Positions 29,279-39,626 of a stretch of 64,000 bases of DNA are shown here, piece after piece (within the stretch, counting starts at the first letter, position 1; every line of letters starts with the position of its first letter). The notes under the pieces are model-generated. The model saw nothing but the letters and a program-made list of their open reading frames with translations. It had not been told where the DNA came from and did not search any database. The DNA is from Streptococcus moroccensis. GTDB lineage: Bacteria > Bacillota > Bacilli > Lactobacillales > Streptococcaceae. The translations under genes and the position numbers were made by a program. The stretch is from NCBI RefSeq assembly GCF_030812835.1, contig NZ_JAUSTM010000003.1, forward strand, positions 87,580 to 151,579. Direction: 5' to 3'.

Positions 29279-30631
29279 ATGGGTAAATACTTTGGAACAG
29301 ATGGTGTTCGTGGAGAAGCAAATGTTGAATTAACTCCTGAATTGACCTTTAAATTAGGCCGTTTTGGTGGCTATGTTCTAAGTCAACATGAAGAAGGACA
29401 ACCACGCGTATTTGTAGCGCGTGATACCCGTATCTCGGGTGAAATGCTTGAATCTGCCCTAATTGCAGGGCTCTTATCAGCAGGGATTCAGGTATATACC
29501 TTAGGCGTTATTGCAACTCCAGGCGTGGCCCATCTGGTTCGCACGGAGAAAGCGAGTGCTGGGGTTATGATCTCAGCCAGTCATAATCCTGCACAGGATA
29601 ACGGCATTAAATTTTTCGGTGCAGATGGTTTTAAATTGGATGATGACCGTGAAGCTGAGATTGAGGCTTTGTTGGATGCGACAGAGGACACTTTGCCACG
29701 TCCAAGTGCTCAAGGTTTAGGTACCTTAGTGGATTACCCAGAGGGGCTTCGGAAATACCAAGAGTATCTCAAATCAATTGGTAGTGACCTAGAAGGGATG
29801 ACAGTTGCTCTTGATACAGCAAATGGAGCTGCCTATAAGAGTGCTCGTCATGTCTTTGCCGACCTCAATGCTGGTATTGCTGTCATTGGAGATAAACCCG
29901 ATGGCCTTAACATCAATGATGGTATCGGCTCAACCCATCCAGAAGCATTGCAAGCTTTAGTAAAAGAGAAGAATGCAGACCTTGGACTAGCTTTTGATGG
30001 CGATGCAGACCGACTGATTGCGGTTGATGAAAATGGGGACCTAGTTGATGGTGATCGCATCATGTTCATCATTGGTAAGTATCTGTCTGAGCAAGGTCAA
30101 TTGGCAAAAAATACCATTGTAACGACTGTTATGTCTAACCTCGGGTTCCACAAAGCTTTGGATGAGCAAGGCATTTCTAAAGCGGTAACTGCTGTTGGTG
30201 ACCGTTATGTCGTCGAAGAAATGCGCAAAAATGGTTATAGTTTAGGTGGCGAGCAGTCTGGTCATGTCATTTTGATGGATTACAACACCACGGGTGATGG
30301 GCAATTGACAGCGGTCCAATTGACTAAGGTGATGAAAGAAACGGGTCTTAAGTTATCAGAATTGGCAGCACAGGTTACCATTTACCCTCAAAAATTAGTT
30401 AATATTCGCGTGGAAAATAGCATGAAAGATAAGGCTATGTCAGTTCCAGCAATTGCAGCTATCATTGACAAAATGGAAGCTGAAATGAACGGTAATGGTC
30501 GCATCCTTGTGCGGCCTAGCGGAACAGAACCTCTCTTACGTGTCATGGCAGAAGCACCTACAGACGAAGAAGTGAATTACTACGTTGATTCGATAGCTGA
30601 AGTTGTAAGAGCAGAGATCGGCTTGGATTAA
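29279..30631 (+). CDS. glmM: Phosphoglucosamine mutase
   Basis: This 450-residue enzyme turns glucosamine-6-phosphate into glucosamine-1-phosphate for UDP-GlcNAc and peptidoglycan. The phosphoserine loop is [17 protein letters not shown]. The metal loop DGDADR and the C-terminal phosphate-binding [12 protein letters not shown] are intact. It is the third gene of the cda cluster; CdaA and GlmM are known to bind each other in related species. Confidence 0.97.
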   Translation: MGKYFGTDGVRGEANVELTPELTFKLGRFGGYVLSQHEEGQPRVFVARDTRISGEMLESALIAGLLSAGIQVYTLGVIATPGVAHLVRTEKASAGVMISASHNPAQDNGIKFFGADGFKLDDDREAEIEALLDATEDTLPRPSAQGLGTLVDYPEGLRKYQEYLKSIGSDLEGMTVALDTANGAAYKSARHVFADLNAGIAVIGDKPDGLNINDGIGSTHPEALQALVKEKNADLGLAFDGDADRLIAVDENGDLVDGDRIMFIIGKYLSEQGQLAKNTIVTTVMSNLGFHKALDEQGISKAVTAVGDRYVVEEMRKNGYSLGGEQSGHVILMDYNTTGDGQLTAVQLTKVMKETGLKLSELAAQVTIYPQKLVNIRVENSMKDKAMSVPAIAAIIDKMEAEMNGNGRILVRPSGTEPLLRVMAEAPTDEEVNYYVDSIAEVVRAEIGLD

Positions 30632-30644
30632 AAGACAAATACTA

Positions 30645-30677
30645 AAGGCTGATGCAAGTGTCTCAGCTTTTATTTTA
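30645..30677 (+). terminator. Terminator after glmM
   Basis: AAGGCTGA and TCAGCTTT arms are followed by TATTTTAT. A second short hairpin, TTCGTT/AACGAA with a later T-run (about 30683-30712), may back it up. Confidence 0.7.
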
Positions 30678-30855
30678 TACTCAATTCGTTTTGAACGAAA
30701 AGTTTTTTATTTTCAAAGTCGTTTTATTCAGCTAGATAACTATCTTGTGGATTCTAGGGATAATGATTGAATAATCCCTAAAAACATGTTAGAATAAGGC
30801 TATTGTTAATTACCTGTCTTTATAACTGAGACAGTCCAGAATCAGGAGAAATATT

Positions 30856-30984
30856 ATGGCTTTTGGAGAACAAAAGAAAAAGAAAACCCCATTTGAAATT
30901 TTAACCCTACTAGTTGTATTAGTAATGCTTGTCGCAATGGTATTTGGTGTCATTGTATCAGCTATTAGTGTCCTAACGCGTTAA
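30856..30984 (+). CDS. Small membrane protein, DUF4044-like
   Basis: This 42-residue protein starts MAFGEQKKKKTPFEI, is basic at the N-terminus, and then has one membrane segment (LLVVLVMLVAMVFGVIVSAI). It matches my memory of the DUF4044 peptides of streptococci. AGGAG lies before the ATG. Function is unknown. It stands alone between glmM and obg. Confidence 0.75.
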   Translation: MAFGEQKKKKTPFEILTLLVVLVMLVAMVFGVIVSAISVLTR

Positions 30985-31002
30985 TTGAGAGAGTAACAGA
31001 CT

Positions 31003-31057
31003 AAGAGGAGTGGGAAGAGTCGAGGTAAAACCTTCGTTTCGTCCTGCTCTCTTTTCA
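31003..31057 (+). terminator. Probable terminator before obg
   Basis: GAGGAGTGGGA can pair imperfectly with TCCTGCTCTC, with a nested CGAGGT/ACCTTCG stem, and the structure is followed by TTTTC. Confidence 0.5.
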
Positions 31058-31079
31058 AATCAATAAAAAGGAAAAAAAG

Positions 31080-32393
31080 ATGAGTATGTTTTTAGATACT
31101 GCCAAGATTTCAGTCAAGGCAGGTAAGGGTGGCGATGGCATGGTAGCTTTTCGTCGCGAAAAATATGTCCCAGACGGTGGTCCATGGGGCGGTGATGGCG
31201 GTAAAGGTGGATCGGTAATCTTTCAAGTTGACGAAGGACTCCGCACCTTGATGGATTTCCGTTACAATCGGAAATTCAAGGCCCAAGCCGGCGAAAAAGG
31301 GATGACCAAGGGAATGCACGGTCGTGGCGCCCAAGATTTAGTGATTCGAGTGCCTCAAGGAACGACCGTTCGAGATGCCGAGACAGGAAAGGTCTTGACC
31401 GACCTGGTTGAGAATGGTCAGGAATTTGTAGTGGCTAAAGGTGGCCGTGGTGGTCGAGGGAATATCCGCTTTGCGACGCCAAAGAATCCAGCACCAGAAA
31501 TCGCAGAAAATGGAGAACCTGGTGAAGAACGGGAACTTCAGTTAGAATTGAAAATCTTGGCGGATGTGGGTCTCGTAGGGTTTCCATCTGTCGGGAAATC
31601 AACCTTGCTGAGTGTAGTGACAGCTGCCAAGCCTAAAATTGGTGCTTATCATTTTACGACCATCGTTCCAAACCTTGGGATGGTTCGGACCAAATCAGGG
31701 GATAGCTTTGCGATGGCTGACCTTCCAGGGTTGATTGAAGGAGCTTCACAAGGTGTCGGTCTTGGAACCCAGTTCCTTCGCCATATAGAGCGGACCCGGG
31801 TTATCCTCCACGTGATTGATATGTCAGGCAGTGAGGGACGTGATCCTTATGAGGATTACTTGGCCATCAATAATGAGTTGGAGACCTATAATCTCCGTCT
31901 CATGGAACGTCCGCAACTGATTGTCGCTAACAAGATGGATATGCCTGAAGCTGAGGAAAACCTTAAAGCCTTCAGGGAAAAACTAGCCGCCAACTATGAT
32001 GAGTTTGACGAAGTCCCTCAAGTCTTTCCGATTTCAGGAATTGCTCACCAAGGCCTTGATGCGCTTCTAGAAGCGACAGCAGAGCTCCTGGCGGTGACCG
32101 ATGAGTTCCTCCTTTATGATGAGTCTGACTTCCAGGAAGATGAAGTCTACTATGGCTTCCAAGACGATGAGCGTCCCTTTGACATTAGTCGTGATGATGA
32201 TGCCGCTTGGGTGCTTTCAGGTGAGAAGATTGAAAAACTCTTTGTCATGACCAACATGGAGCGTGACGAGTCCATCATGAAGTTTGCCCGTCAACTGCGT
32301 GGTATGGGTGTCGATGAAGCCCTCCGCGAACGAGGCGCTAAAGATGGCGATATCGTCCGTTTGGGTACCTTTGAATTTGAGTTTGTGGATTAA
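31080..32393 (+). CDS. obg: GTPase Obg
   Basis: This 437-residue essential GTPase acts in late 50S ribosome assembly and stress responses. The N-terminal Gly-rich Obg fold ([20 protein letters not shown]) is followed by the G domain with [18 protein letters not shown] and NKMD. The C-terminal OCT domain ends it. It has the usual length and stands as a single gene. Confidence 0.97.
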   Translation: MSMFLDTAKISVKAGKGGDGMVAFRREKYVPDGGPWGGDGGKGGSVIFQVDEGLRTLMDFRYNRKFKAQAGEKGMTKGMHGRGAQDLVIRVPQGTTVRDAETGKVLTDLVENGQEFVVAKGGRGGRGNIRFATPKNPAPEIAENGEPGEERELQLELKILADVGLVGFPSVGKSTLLSVVTAAKPKIGAYHFTTIVPNLGMVRTKSGDSFAMADLPGLIEGASQGVGLGTQFLRHIERTRVILHVIDMSGSEGRDPYEDYLAINNELETYNLRLMERPQLIVANKMDMPEAEENLKAFREKLAANYDEFDEVPQVFPISGIAHQGLDALLEATAELLAVTDEFLLYDESDFQEDEVYYGFQDDERPFDISRDDDAAWVLSGEKIEKLFVMTNMERDESIMKFARQLRGMGVDEALRERGAKDGDIVRLGTFEFEFVD

Positions 32394-32488
32394 GCTAGAG
32401 GTGCTTCTCGTTAAAAATGTGTCTGAAGAATTCTAGTAGCTGATAGTCAGTTGCCCTACCGTTATTGCTAGAACAAAGGAGATATGTC

Positions 32489-33094
32489 ATGATAGAAGAT
32501 ATCTATTTAGCTTTTGATTTGATGGAAAAAGGACAGTTGCAGGAAGCGATCCATTGGTTAGACAACCTATCTGTTTCGGAAAATAGCTCAGAATATTATG
32601 ATTATCTCTCTGCGTATGGCTATGTCTATACAGAGGTGAAGGAATTTTCCGAGGCCTACAGATCTTATGAGGCCTACTTAACAAAAGCTATTTCCGAAGG
32701 AAGTTTTCGACACCAACACATGGCCTATCATCAGCTGTGCATGGTTGCTCGTTTACAGAGAGATTACTCAAAGGCAAGAGCTTATTTGGCTCAAGAGGCT
32801 GAGATTATTCAAGACCATTTTGCAGAAGATGCTCAGGTTTGGGCGATTCATCTCTACGAAGTGGGCTATATTTCGTTTTTAATGGGTGAAACATCTGATG
32901 CAGAAAAGCAGATGTCAACTAGTTTAGACTTTGCCTTGCAGACTGATGACCTTATTGCCCAAGCTTGTGCTTACCGTGGTTTGGGAGAAATCCTGTCCAG
33001 TCGTTTTCATTTTGAAAAAGCAAAAGCCTTATTTCAACAAGCAGGTGACAGTATCGGTTGTCAGGAAATAGATGACTTGATGGCTAACTTATAG
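32489..33094 (+). CDS. TPR-repeat protein
   Basis: This 201-residue soluble protein is made of tetratricopeptide-like helix pairs (AYGYVYTEVKEFSEAYRSYEAYL; ARLQRDYSKARAYLAQEAEI; YEVGYISFLMGETSDAEKQM). AAAGGAGA lies before the ATG at 32489; an earlier in-frame TTG at 32465 lacks a site. It probably mediates protein contacts. It is likely co-transcribed with the next two genes. Confidence 0.8.
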   Translation: MIEDIYLAFDLMEKGQLQEAIHWLDNLSVSENSSEYYDYLSAYGYVYTEVKEFSEAYRSYEAYLTKAISEGSFRHQHMAYHQLCMVARLQRDYSKARAYLAQEAEIIQDHFAEDAQVWAIHLYEVGYISFLMGETSDAEKQMSTSLDFALQTDDLIAQACAYRGLGEILSSRFHFEKAKALFQQAGDSIGCQEIDDLMANL

Positions 33095-33121
33095 ATAAGT
33101 AAGGAGAGGACACTAAATAAA

Positions 33122-33733
33122 ATGTCATTTGATACGACTCGTTTAGCATGGATTCGTGAACCAAAAAATTACAGCGTTAAGGAAGATCGAATCGCTATTA
33201 GGACAGAACCCCATACAGATTTGTGGCAAAAGACTTATTATCGGTTTATCAATGATAATGCGCCGGTTCTTCAGATGACAACTAGTGAGCCTTATTTTAG
33301 TTTTGTTGTGAAAACATGTTTTGAAGATGCCCATACACGTTTTGACCAGTGTGGGATTGTCCTCTATTTGGATTCGGAAAATTGGTTAAAGGCTTCTGTT
33401 GAGTATGAAAACGACTCTTTTCAACACCTAGGAAGTGTCGTAACCAATCAAGGATTTTCGGACTGGGCTACTACACAAATCGATGCGCATGTCAAAGAAG
33501 TTTGGTATCGTCTCAGTAGACGAGAAGATGACTATCGGATTGAGTATTCTTTTGATGGCGAAGTGTTTCACCAAATGCGGATTTGTCATTTGGTGAAAGG
33601 AGACCAAGAGATTCAATTTGGTATCTATGCCTGTTCGCCAGAAGAATCTTCATTTACAGCAATTTTCTCAGAAATGGAAGTCATGGATTGCCAATGGCCA
33701 GCACACGATGGCCAAGCACCAAATATGGATTGA
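33122..33733 (+). CDS. DUF1349 family protein
   Basis: This 203-residue soluble beta-sandwich protein belongs to the DUF1349 family, concanavalin A-like. Visible blocks are FDTTRLAWIREPKNYSV, FSFVVKTCFEDAHTRFDQCGIVLYLD and WYRLSRREDDYRIEYSFDG. The family has no proven activity; it resembles carbohydrate-binding folds. It starts 27 bp after the TPR gene. Confidence 0.82.
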   Translation: MSFDTTRLAWIREPKNYSVKEDRIAIRTEPHTDLWQKTYYRFINDNAPVLQMTTSEPYFSFVVKTCFEDAHTRFDQCGIVLYLDSENWLKASVEYENDSFQHLGSVVTNQGFSDWATTQIDAHVKEVWYRLSRREDDYRIEYSFDGEVFHQMRICHLVKGDQEIQFGIYACSPEESSFTAIFSEMEVMDCQWPAHDGQAPNMD

Positions 33734-33759
33734 TATCCAAATAGAAGAGAGGTATAACT

Positions 33760-33921
33760 ATGGGAGATAAACCGATATCGTTTAAGGATAAAAATGGCAA
33801 TTTTGTTTCAGCGGCCGATGTTTGGAATGCTGAAAAACTAGAAGAGCTCTTTAACCGTCTCAATCCCAACCGAAAATTTCGTTTGGAGAGAGAGAAAGCC
33901 TTAAAAGCTCAAGAAGACTAA
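33760..33921 (+). CDS. Small conserved protein of unknown function
   Basis: This 53-residue protein reads MGDKPISFKDKNGNFVSAAD at the start and has DVWNAEKLEELFNRLNPNRK in the middle, with a charged tail. A very similar short protein is, to my memory, widespread in streptococci. AGAGAGG precedes the ATG. It sits 26 bp behind the DUF1349 gene and before a strong terminator, so it is the last gene of that unit. Confidence 0.75.
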   Translation: MGDKPISFKDKNGNFVSAADVWNAEKLEELFNRLNPNRKFRLEREKALKAQED

Positions 33922-33936
33922 TCTTTTGTAAATTGA

Positions 33937-33967
33937 CCCTAGGATTCGGTTGGATCCTAGGGTTTTT
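33937..33967 (+). terminator. Terminator of the TPR/DUF1349 unit
   Basis: CCCTAGGAT and ATCCTAGGG perfect 9-bp arms are followed by TTTTT. Confidence 0.88.
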
Positions 33968-34032
33968 CTGTGATTTTCAAGCTAATTCTCATCGAAATTC
34001 TGGTATAATAGTAAAAATAGAAAGGGAGCGTT

Positions 34033-35814
34033 ATGATTCGAGAAGTTGTTTCCCTCATTTGGGCGTCTGTTAAAAATATTTACCGCAATAAATACCGTTT
34101 TATCCTGACCAGTATCTTACTTCAGGTTTTTCTCATGACAGTTGGTCGCTACGGTCTAGCGACCCTGTTTCGTTTGGGTATCGAGTTATCGGGAGAAACG
34201 AGTCTCACTAAAGATAATTTTCTAACTATTTTGGGACAAACAGGATCTTTCCTCATTTTGGTCAGTTACATGGTTTTGCTGGCAGGCTTTATCTATCTTG
34301 AAATGATTTGCCTCGTCTACATGGTAACGAGTTCTCATCGCCATTATGAATTTCGAGATTTTGTTCGAGCGGGTTGGCGTCAATTGCTTTGGCTGTCGGG
34401 ACCTCAGCTCCTAGTTTTTCTAGTCTATGTTGTTCTCATGATTCCTATCGGCAATTTGGGTTTAAGTTCAACCTTACTAGGGAATTTACAAATTCCAAAC
34501 TTTATCATCGATGAACTCTCTAAGACGGGTTGGGGAACAATTCTCTTATACGCTTTTATGGCCGTCATTCTCTATTTGAACTTACGCTATATCTATTTTT
34601 TACCGTTAGCAGTTGTCAATAACGATACGCCTTTACATAATATGCGTCAAAGTTGGCAATTAACCAAACACCATCTGATGAAATTACTCTTGTCGGTAGG
34701 ATTACTAACACTTGTCTTGACAGGACTTGGAGTTTTCATTGCTTTTCTCCTATCCCTCTTATTTGGCTTTATCGATGATTTTTGGGATAATTTAGCGTTG
34801 CAAACCTTATTTTATAGTTTGGTCAGGGGCCTGCTTTACCTAATAACTTTTTTAAATAAATTAGTTTTAATAGAGGTTTTGGTCAATCATTTGTTGAAAT
34901 ACGATGAAGAGCACCCAGATGTTCAATACGTCACTCTGGGTGAGAGTGATGCGAAGCCGTTTCGCTATCCTAAATGGAGCAAGGGTATTTTGTGGGTGAC
35001 AGTGATTGTGGGGGTTATATTTAATGGTTCCCGACTTTACCTTATTGCTGCTAATCCTAATGTGCTCATGATTGCCCATAGAGGAGATGTGGCTAGAGGT
35101 GTTGAAAATTCTATCGAAGCGCTTGAAGGTGCAGCTGAGTCAGGGGCTGACTTGGTAGAGATGGATGTTGTTATGACTGCGGATAATGAGTTAGTGGTTA
35201 TTCATGACGATGACCTTGGTCGACTGGCAGGTGTCGATTGGCAAGTCACAGAAAAAACCTTGGAAGAGCTGGAAGATTTAGAAATCAGTCAAGATCGTTT
35301 CACCAGTAAAATTGTCAGTTTTGAAACGTATTATAAAAAAGCAAAAGAGCTAAACCAGCCTTTGCTGATCGAACTAAAACTCTATGGAACAGAGCCAGAT
35401 AATTATGTTGACATAATCCTTGAAAAATTACAGTCAGTTGGTCTGCGTGAAACAGATAAAGTTATGTCTCTTGATTTAGACATTATGGAAAAAATCGAAC
35501 AAAAAGCCCCCGAAATTGTGACAGGGTATGTCATTCCCTTACAATTTGGGGATTTATCAGGATTTAATACAGATTTCTATGTATTAGAAGACACCTCTTA
35601 CTCTGACTTTACCATGTGGGATGCCGAGCGACGTGGAAAGGATATCTATGTTTGGACTGTTAATGATGAAGAAATTATGGCTAACTACCTCCAAAGTCCA
35701 GTTAATGGGATTATAACTGATGAATTAGCTCTCTTCAAAACTGAACAAGCCAATCTAAAATCGGATGATGGGTATTTCGCCAGAGCTCTCAGATTATTAG
35801 CTTTACAAAAATAA
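34033..35814 (+). CDS. Membrane glycerophosphodiester phosphodiesterase
   Basis: This 593-residue protein has an N-terminal membrane part of about seven segments (GPDPase membrane domain, residues 20-335). A GDPD catalytic domain follows, beginning MIAHRGDVARGVENSIEALEGAA. The metal Glu residues in LVEMDVVMTADNELVVIHDD and the LLIELKLYG strand are intact. It splits glycerophosphodiesters from lipids or teichoic acids; the exact substrate is unknown. AGGGAG lies before the ATG, and TGGTATAAT ends at 34009. Confidence 0.9.
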   Translation: MIREVVSLIWASVKNIYRNKYRFILTSILLQVFLMTVGRYGLATLFRLGIELSGETSLTKDNFLTILGQTGSFLILVSYMVLLAGFIYLEMICLVYMVTSSHRHYEFRDFVRAGWRQLLWLSGPQLLVFLVYVVLMIPIGNLGLSSTLLGNLQIPNFIIDELSKTGWGTILLYAFMAVILYLNLRYIYFLPLAVVNNDTPLHNMRQSWQLTKHHLMKLLLSVGLLTLVLTGLGVFIAFLLSLLFGFIDDFWDNLALQTLFYSLVRGLLYLITFLNKLVLIEVLVNHLLKYDEEHPDVQYVTLGESDAKPFRYPKWSKGILWVTVIVGVIFNGSRLYLIAANPNVLMIAHRGDVARGVENSIEALEGAAESGADLVEMDVVMTADNELVVIHDDDLGRLAGVDWQVTEKTLEELEDLEISQDRFTSKIVSFETYYKKAKELNQPLLIELKLYGTEPDNYVDIILEKLQSVGLRETDKVMSLDLDIMEKIEQKAPEIVTGYVIPLQFGDLSGFNTDFYVLEDTSYSDFTMWDAERRGKDIYVWTVNDEEIMANYLQSPVNGIITDELALFKTEQANLKSDDGYFARALRLLALQK

Positions 35815-35966
35815 TTGATTTATGCATGAATGCATGTCAAGATCTGAAACAATCTTAGCTATTTCAATAGGGGAAGTCTCTCCTATTGAAAGTTTACTGC
35901 CCCAAAGTTGTCTGATTACGAAATCATTTATAGTAAAAATGGTTGATTCTAAAGAGTTCTATTCAA

Positions 35967-35988
35967 AAAGTTTGATTAATCAAACTTT
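35967..35988. repeat. 22-bp perfect palindrome
   Basis: The core is AGTTTGATTAATCAAACT. Sixteen bases of it (AAGTTTGATTAATCAA) recur at 63765-63780 next to the IS30-family element. Confidence 0.6.
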
Positions 35989-36033
35989 GGAATTAAATGG
36001 AATTAATGTCCAGACAAATCGAAAACTACAAAT

Positions 36034-36063
36034 AAGTCCCATTTCCATTCGGAAGTGGGGCTT
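36034..36063. terminator. Terminator between the convergent GDPD and glnQ genes
   Basis: AAGTCCCATTTCC and GGAAGTGGGGCTT can pair over 13 positions with two wobbles. It lies 14 bp from the glnQ stop. Confidence 0.7.
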
Positions 36064-36077
36064 TCTGAACGATTAAG

Positions 36078-36818
36078 TTAGACGTTGAGGACTTTATTAA
36101 GAAAATCTTGAAGACGAGGATGTTGAGGATTATCGAAAATTTGGTCTGGGGTGTTGTCTTCAAGGAATTCACCGCCATCAGTAAAGATCACTCGGTTAGC
36201 AACCTTGCGGGCAAAGCCCATTTCGTGGGTGACAATCAACATGGTCATGCCTTGTTCAGCGAGGTCCTTCATAACATTGAGAACGTCACCGACCATTTCA
36301 GGGTCTAAAGCTGAAGTTGGTTCGTCAAAGAGCATGATGTCTGGTTTCATGGCAAGAGCCCGAGCAATTGCGACACGTTGCTTTTGCCCCCCTGAGAGGC
36401 TATCTGGCATAGCATCGCGCTTGTCAGCCAATCCAACTTTATCGAGAAGCTCTGACGCATAGCTTTCGGCTTCTGCTTTTGACATGATTTTATGCTCAAT
36501 GGGTGCAAAGGTGATATTATCCAAAACAGTCATATGCGGAAAGAGGTTGAAGTGCTGGAAGACCATACCGATGTTTTCCCTGACCTTATCAACTTTCGTG
36601 TCCTTATCTAGCAGGTCATAGCCGTTTACGATGATATGTCCGCTAGTAGCTTCTTCTAATAGGTTAAGACTGCGTAAGAAGGTCGACTTACCAGACCCGG
36701 AAGGACCAATAATGCAGACAACATCTCCCTCATAGAATTGGGTTGTAATCCCTTTAAGAACTTCATTGTCCCCGAAGTATTTATGCAAATCTTGGACATC
36801 AATCTTTAATGTTGCCAT
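36078..36818 (-). CDS. glnQ: Glutamine/glutamate ABC transporter ATPase GlnQ
   Basis: This 246-residue ATPase is of the polar amino acid class. Walker A is GPSGSGKST, the signature is [15 protein letters not shown] and Walker B with catalytic Glu is [14 protein letters not shown]. The H-loop is VTHEMGFA. It overlaps glnP by one base and is translated after it. Together they form a GlnPQ importer. Confidence 0.93.
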   Translation of the reverse strand: MATLKIDVQDLHKYFGDNEVLKGITTQFYEGDVVCIIGPSGSGKSTFLRSLNLLEEATSGHIIVNGYDLLDKDTKVDKVRENIGMVFQHFNLFPHMTVLDNITFAPIEHKIMSKAEAESYASELLDKVGLADKRDAMPDSLSGGQKQRVAIARALAMKPDIMLFDEPTSALDPEMVGDVLNVMKDLAEQGMTMLIVTHEMGFARKVANRVIFTDGGEFLEDNTPDQIFDNPQHPRLQDFLNKVLNV

Positions 36819-39010
36819 TACTTATTCCTCGTTTCTAAGCGTTTTGCCAATCGTGTCAATAGCGTAATAATAATCAAGTATAATACTGCTAGTATAGCAT
36901 ACATACGGAAGGATTGGTAGTTACGTGCAATGATGATCTTCCCTGTTTGGAAAAGTTCCACCAAACCGATGGCTGAGATGATCGTTGTGTCTTTAAGTGT
37001 AATGACAAATTGGTTGATAAAGTTCGGTAGCATAATTTTTCCTGCCTGAGGTAAAATGATACGCTGCATCGTCTTACCATAAGAAACCCCTAGGCTTCGA
37101 CTGGCTTCCATCTGACCAGGTGGAACAGCCTCAATACCGCCTCGCACAATTTCTGCAATATAGGCACCGGAGTTGAGAGAGAGGGCGATAACCCCTGCGA
37201 CGAAGTCATTGATAGGACTTTGTTGGCCAGTGACAGATTCAATCAAGTTGGGAATACCCCAGAAGATAAAGGCTGCAACAATCATAAGGGGAATGCCTCG
37301 AATCACGTCAACAAAGAGACTTGAAATCACGCGGAGTGCTTTGACAGGGCTAACAGCCATCATCCCAAAGATAATCCCAATGATGACTGCAATAGCAAAG
37401 GATAGCAAGGCTAAACCGAGCGTTACGCCTAGTCCCTTAAGGAGTTGGTTCCAGTTATTGCTAAGGAGTCCAGAAATCGTTGATTCGTCGACAGAACTCG
37501 CCTTTTCAGAACTCTGATTTTCAGATAGGTAGTTAGCTAAAATCGCATCGTACTCACCGGACTCAACCAGGGCTGCTAAACCATTATTAAACATTTCGAT
37601 CAATTCTGGGTTGCTTCCTTTTTTGACAGCAAATCCATACTGTCCAATAGGGATACCCTTAATTGGAGTGGCTAAGTTTTGTCCCTGAGTCATGGCATAT
37701 TTAACAACTGGCTCGTCATCCATAACAGCGACAACAGCACCAGTATTTAAGGAGTCGTACATACCTGATGCCTCAGCAAAGGTCTTAACAGTATAGCCAT
37801 ATTTATCTTTATTTTCATCGAGGAAGGCCTGTGAAGAAGTCCCGTTTTTGACACCAACAGTCTTTCCTTTGAGGTCTTCGTAGCTTGTGATGTCACTATC
37901 TTTTTGAACAGCTAAAATAGCATTAGCAGTAAAGTAGGCGTCTGAAAAATCAAAGGTTTCTTTACGAGCATCTGTAATAGACATACCAGCGATCATCCCA
38001 TCTGCCTGACCAGATTGAATGGCGTTTAGGGCGGCATCAAAACCTGGGTTTTGAATCTCAATAGCAAAGCCTTGTTGCTCAGCGATGGCTTGGATTAGTT
38101 CCATGTCGATACCAACATAAGTGTTAGATTCATCTTGGAATTCAAAGGGGGCAAAGGACGAATCGCTGACAATTGTATAAACTGGTTTGATAGCAGTTGC
38201 CTTGGCGAGAGCATCACCTGTCAAACTAAGGCTACTAGAGAAGGTTGATGCCTCTGTTTCATCGTCACCAACCCATTCAGCGATGATAGCGTCATAGGTC
38301 CCATCAGCCTTCATTTCCTTGAGAGCTTTGTTAAAGTCTTCAACGAGTGATTCATGAGGGCCATCTTTTTTGACAGCAAACCCAAAGGAGCCGATATTTT
38401 CAGGCTCCATGTTGATGGCGAGGTCTTGACCTTGCTTAATAGCGTACTGAATGACAGGAGTATCGTCCATGGCAGCGTCTACTGCACCAGCTGCTAAACT
38501 GTTATACATTTCAGTTCCTGTATCAAAGGGTTTGATGGTATAACCGTATTTTTCCTTGTTTTCTTCAAGGAAGGTTTGAGAAACAGTCCCGTTTTTGACA
38601 CCGACGGTTTTCCCTTTAAGGTCCTCGTAGCTTGATACGATTTTATTTCCGGCACTAGCAATGACAATGGATGTGTCAAAATAAGAATCAGAGAAAGTAA
38701 AGACTTTCTGGCGGGCTTCAGTAATGGTCATTCCGGCCATAATAGCATCCGCTTGTCCTGATTGCACGGCGTTGACTGCTGCATCAAAGCCTGGATAGGT
38801 ATTATTGGTCGTCCATCCTGAACGCTTAGCGACTTCTTCGATAATGGCAACATCTATTCCCTTGTATGTTCCATCGGTGTCTTGGAATTCAAAAGGGGCA
38901 TAGGTAGAGTCAAATACAATGTCAATCGTTTCAGCCTGAACAGTGTGTCCTGTCAACATGGTATAAAGGGGAAGTAAGGTTAGCAAGAGCGCTAAAAACT
39001 TTTTCTTCAT
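36818..39010 (-). CDS. glnP: Glutamine ABC transporter: two receptor domains fused to permease
   Basis: This 730-residue protein starts at the ATG at 39010, preceded by AAAGGAG. It has a signal peptide, two tandem substrate-binding domains (about residues 30-245 and 270-490, each with FAPFEFQD and [20 protein letters not shown] blocks) and a C-terminal permease with about five segments and [18 protein letters not shown], the coupling loop. This is the architecture of GlnP in lactic acid bacteria, which takes up Gln, Glu and Asn with two receptors of unlike affinity. A GlnR site lies upstream. Confidence 0.94.
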   Translation of the reverse strand: MKKKFLALLLTLLPLYTMLTGHTVQAETIDIVFDSTYAPFEFQDTDGTYKGIDVAIIEEVAKRSGWTTNNTYPGFDAAVNAVQSGQADAIMAGMTITEARQKVFTFSDSYFDTSIVIASAGNKIVSSYEDLKGKTVGVKNGTVSQTFLEENKEKYGYTIKPFDTGTEMYNSLAAGAVDAAMDDTPVIQYAIKQGQDLAINMEPENIGSFGFAVKKDGPHESLVEDFNKALKEMKADGTYDAIIAEWVGDDETEASTFSSSLSLTGDALAKATAIKPVYTIVSDSSFAPFEFQDESNTYVGIDMELIQAIAEQQGFAIEIQNPGFDAALNAIQSGQADGMIAGMSITDARKETFDFSDAYFTANAILAVQKDSDITSYEDLKGKTVGVKNGTSSQAFLDENKDKYGYTVKTFAEASGMYDSLNTGAVVAVMDDEPVVKYAMTQGQNLATPIKGIPIGQYGFAVKKGSNPELIEMFNNGLAALVESGEYDAILANYLSENQSSEKASSVDESTISGLLSNNWNQLLKGLGVTLGLALLSFAIAVIIGIIFGMMAVSPVKALRVISSLFVDVIRGIPLMIVAAFIFWGIPNLIESVTGQQSPINDFVAGVIALSLNSGAYIAEIVRGGIEAVPPGQMEASRSLGVSYGKTMQRIILPQAGKIMLPNFINQFVITLKDTTIISAIGLVELFQTGKIIIARNYQSFRMYAILAVLYLIIITLLTRLAKRLETRNK

Positions 39011-39092
39011 TAGGAGTCTCCTTTGTAGTAGCAGTTGGTCAAATACTTTCATAGGTTAAAGATCTCTGAGCAACTCTCAAAAATATTTTTCC

Positions 39093-39121
39093 ATTATACC
39101 AAATTCTGAAAATTTTTGCAA
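39093..39121 (-). promoter_or_regulatory. glnP promoter with CodY-like box
   Basis: On the minus strand, TTGCAA (39121-39116) and TATAAT (39098-39093) are 17 bp apart, with TGG before the -10. On the plus strand CAAATTCTGAAAATT at 39100-39114 lies in the spacer and matches 12 of 15 positions of the CodY box. Confidence 0.75.
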
Positions 39122-39125
39122 ATCG

Positions 39126-39150
39126 AATATGTTAGATTATCTAACATATT
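39126..39150. promoter_or_regulatory. GlnR operator upstream of glnP
   Basis: A 25-bp perfect inverted repeat contains ATGTTAGATTATCTAACAT (39129-39147), a full match to the GlnR consensus TGTNA-N7-TNACA. It lies just upstream of the glnP -35. It is about 95 bp from the divergent ybjQ-like gene, which it might also affect. Confidence 0.88.
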
Positions 39151-39245
39151 AACAAAGAGAATTAAACAAAATTTATGGGTTTATTGTAGACCTTTGTTGA
39201 TGAAAGGAATATAATGAAGAAAAAAGCAGTCGAAAGGAGCTTTAT

Positions 39246-39566
39246 ATGATTATTACAACATCTCAAACCATTGATGGCCGTCAGGTCACGGACTATAAGG
39301 GTATTGTTTTTGGTGAGGTCATTACAGGCATCAATGTTTTAAAGGATTTAGGAGCAGGTCTTCGCAACATTTTTGGTGGTCGCTCCGGCAGTTACGAGGG
39401 TGAGTTGACGGAAGCCAGGGAAACAGCTCTTAAAGAAATGGAAGATAGAGCCATAGCGCTAGGTGCTGATGCTGTTATTGCGGTTAAGATGGACTATGAA
39501 GTGCTTGGCGCTGACAATGGCATGCTCATGGTGACCTGTAGTGGCACGGCGGTTAAGTTGACATAG
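39246..39566 (+). CDS. YbjQ/UPF0145 family protein
   Basis: This 106-residue soluble protein has family blocks [24 protein letters not shown] and [14 protein letters not shown]. It is predicted to form oligomeric rings. Function is not known. AAAGGAG lies before the ATG and TATAAT is at 39210-39215. Confidence 0.88.
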   Translation: MIITTSQTIDGRQVTDYKGIVFGEVITGINVLKDLGAGLRNIFGGRSGSYEGELTEARETALKEMEDRAIALGADAVIAVKMDYEVLGADNGMLMVTCSGTAVKLT

Positions 39567-39608
39567 AAAAGTGGAGGCTGGTTTTCCAGCCTTTTCTCTC
39601 TGATTTTG

Positions 39609-39626
39609 TGGTAAAATAAGGCTATG
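39609..39626 (+). promoter_or_regulatory. Extended -10 promoter placed 6 bp before the uvrB start codon
   Basis: TGGTAAAAT ends at 39617, AAGGCT follows and the ATG is at 39624. AAGG is too close and too short to serve as a normal ribosome site if transcription begins at or near the ATG. Confidence 0.6.

Larger units (their letters stand above)
35822..36077. other. Palindrome-rich gene-free gap between GDPD and glnQ
   Basis: I see no convincing gene. An 84-codon frame here has no ribosome site and runs through the terminator. The gap holds an ATGCAT repeat pair (35823-35836), a perfect TTTCAATAGG/CCTATTGAAA inverted repeat (35862-35891) and a 22-bp palindrome centred at 35977/35978. Confidence 0.6.

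Noticed and set aside
35967..35988. FabT operator
   Set aside because: The TTTGATTAATCAAA core resembles the FabT box but is one base longer at the centre, and the adjacent genes are not fatty-acid genes.
35822..36076. An 84-codon plus-strand frame between GDPD and glnQ
   Set aside because: No ribosome site, no family resemblance, and it runs through a good terminator and three palindromes.
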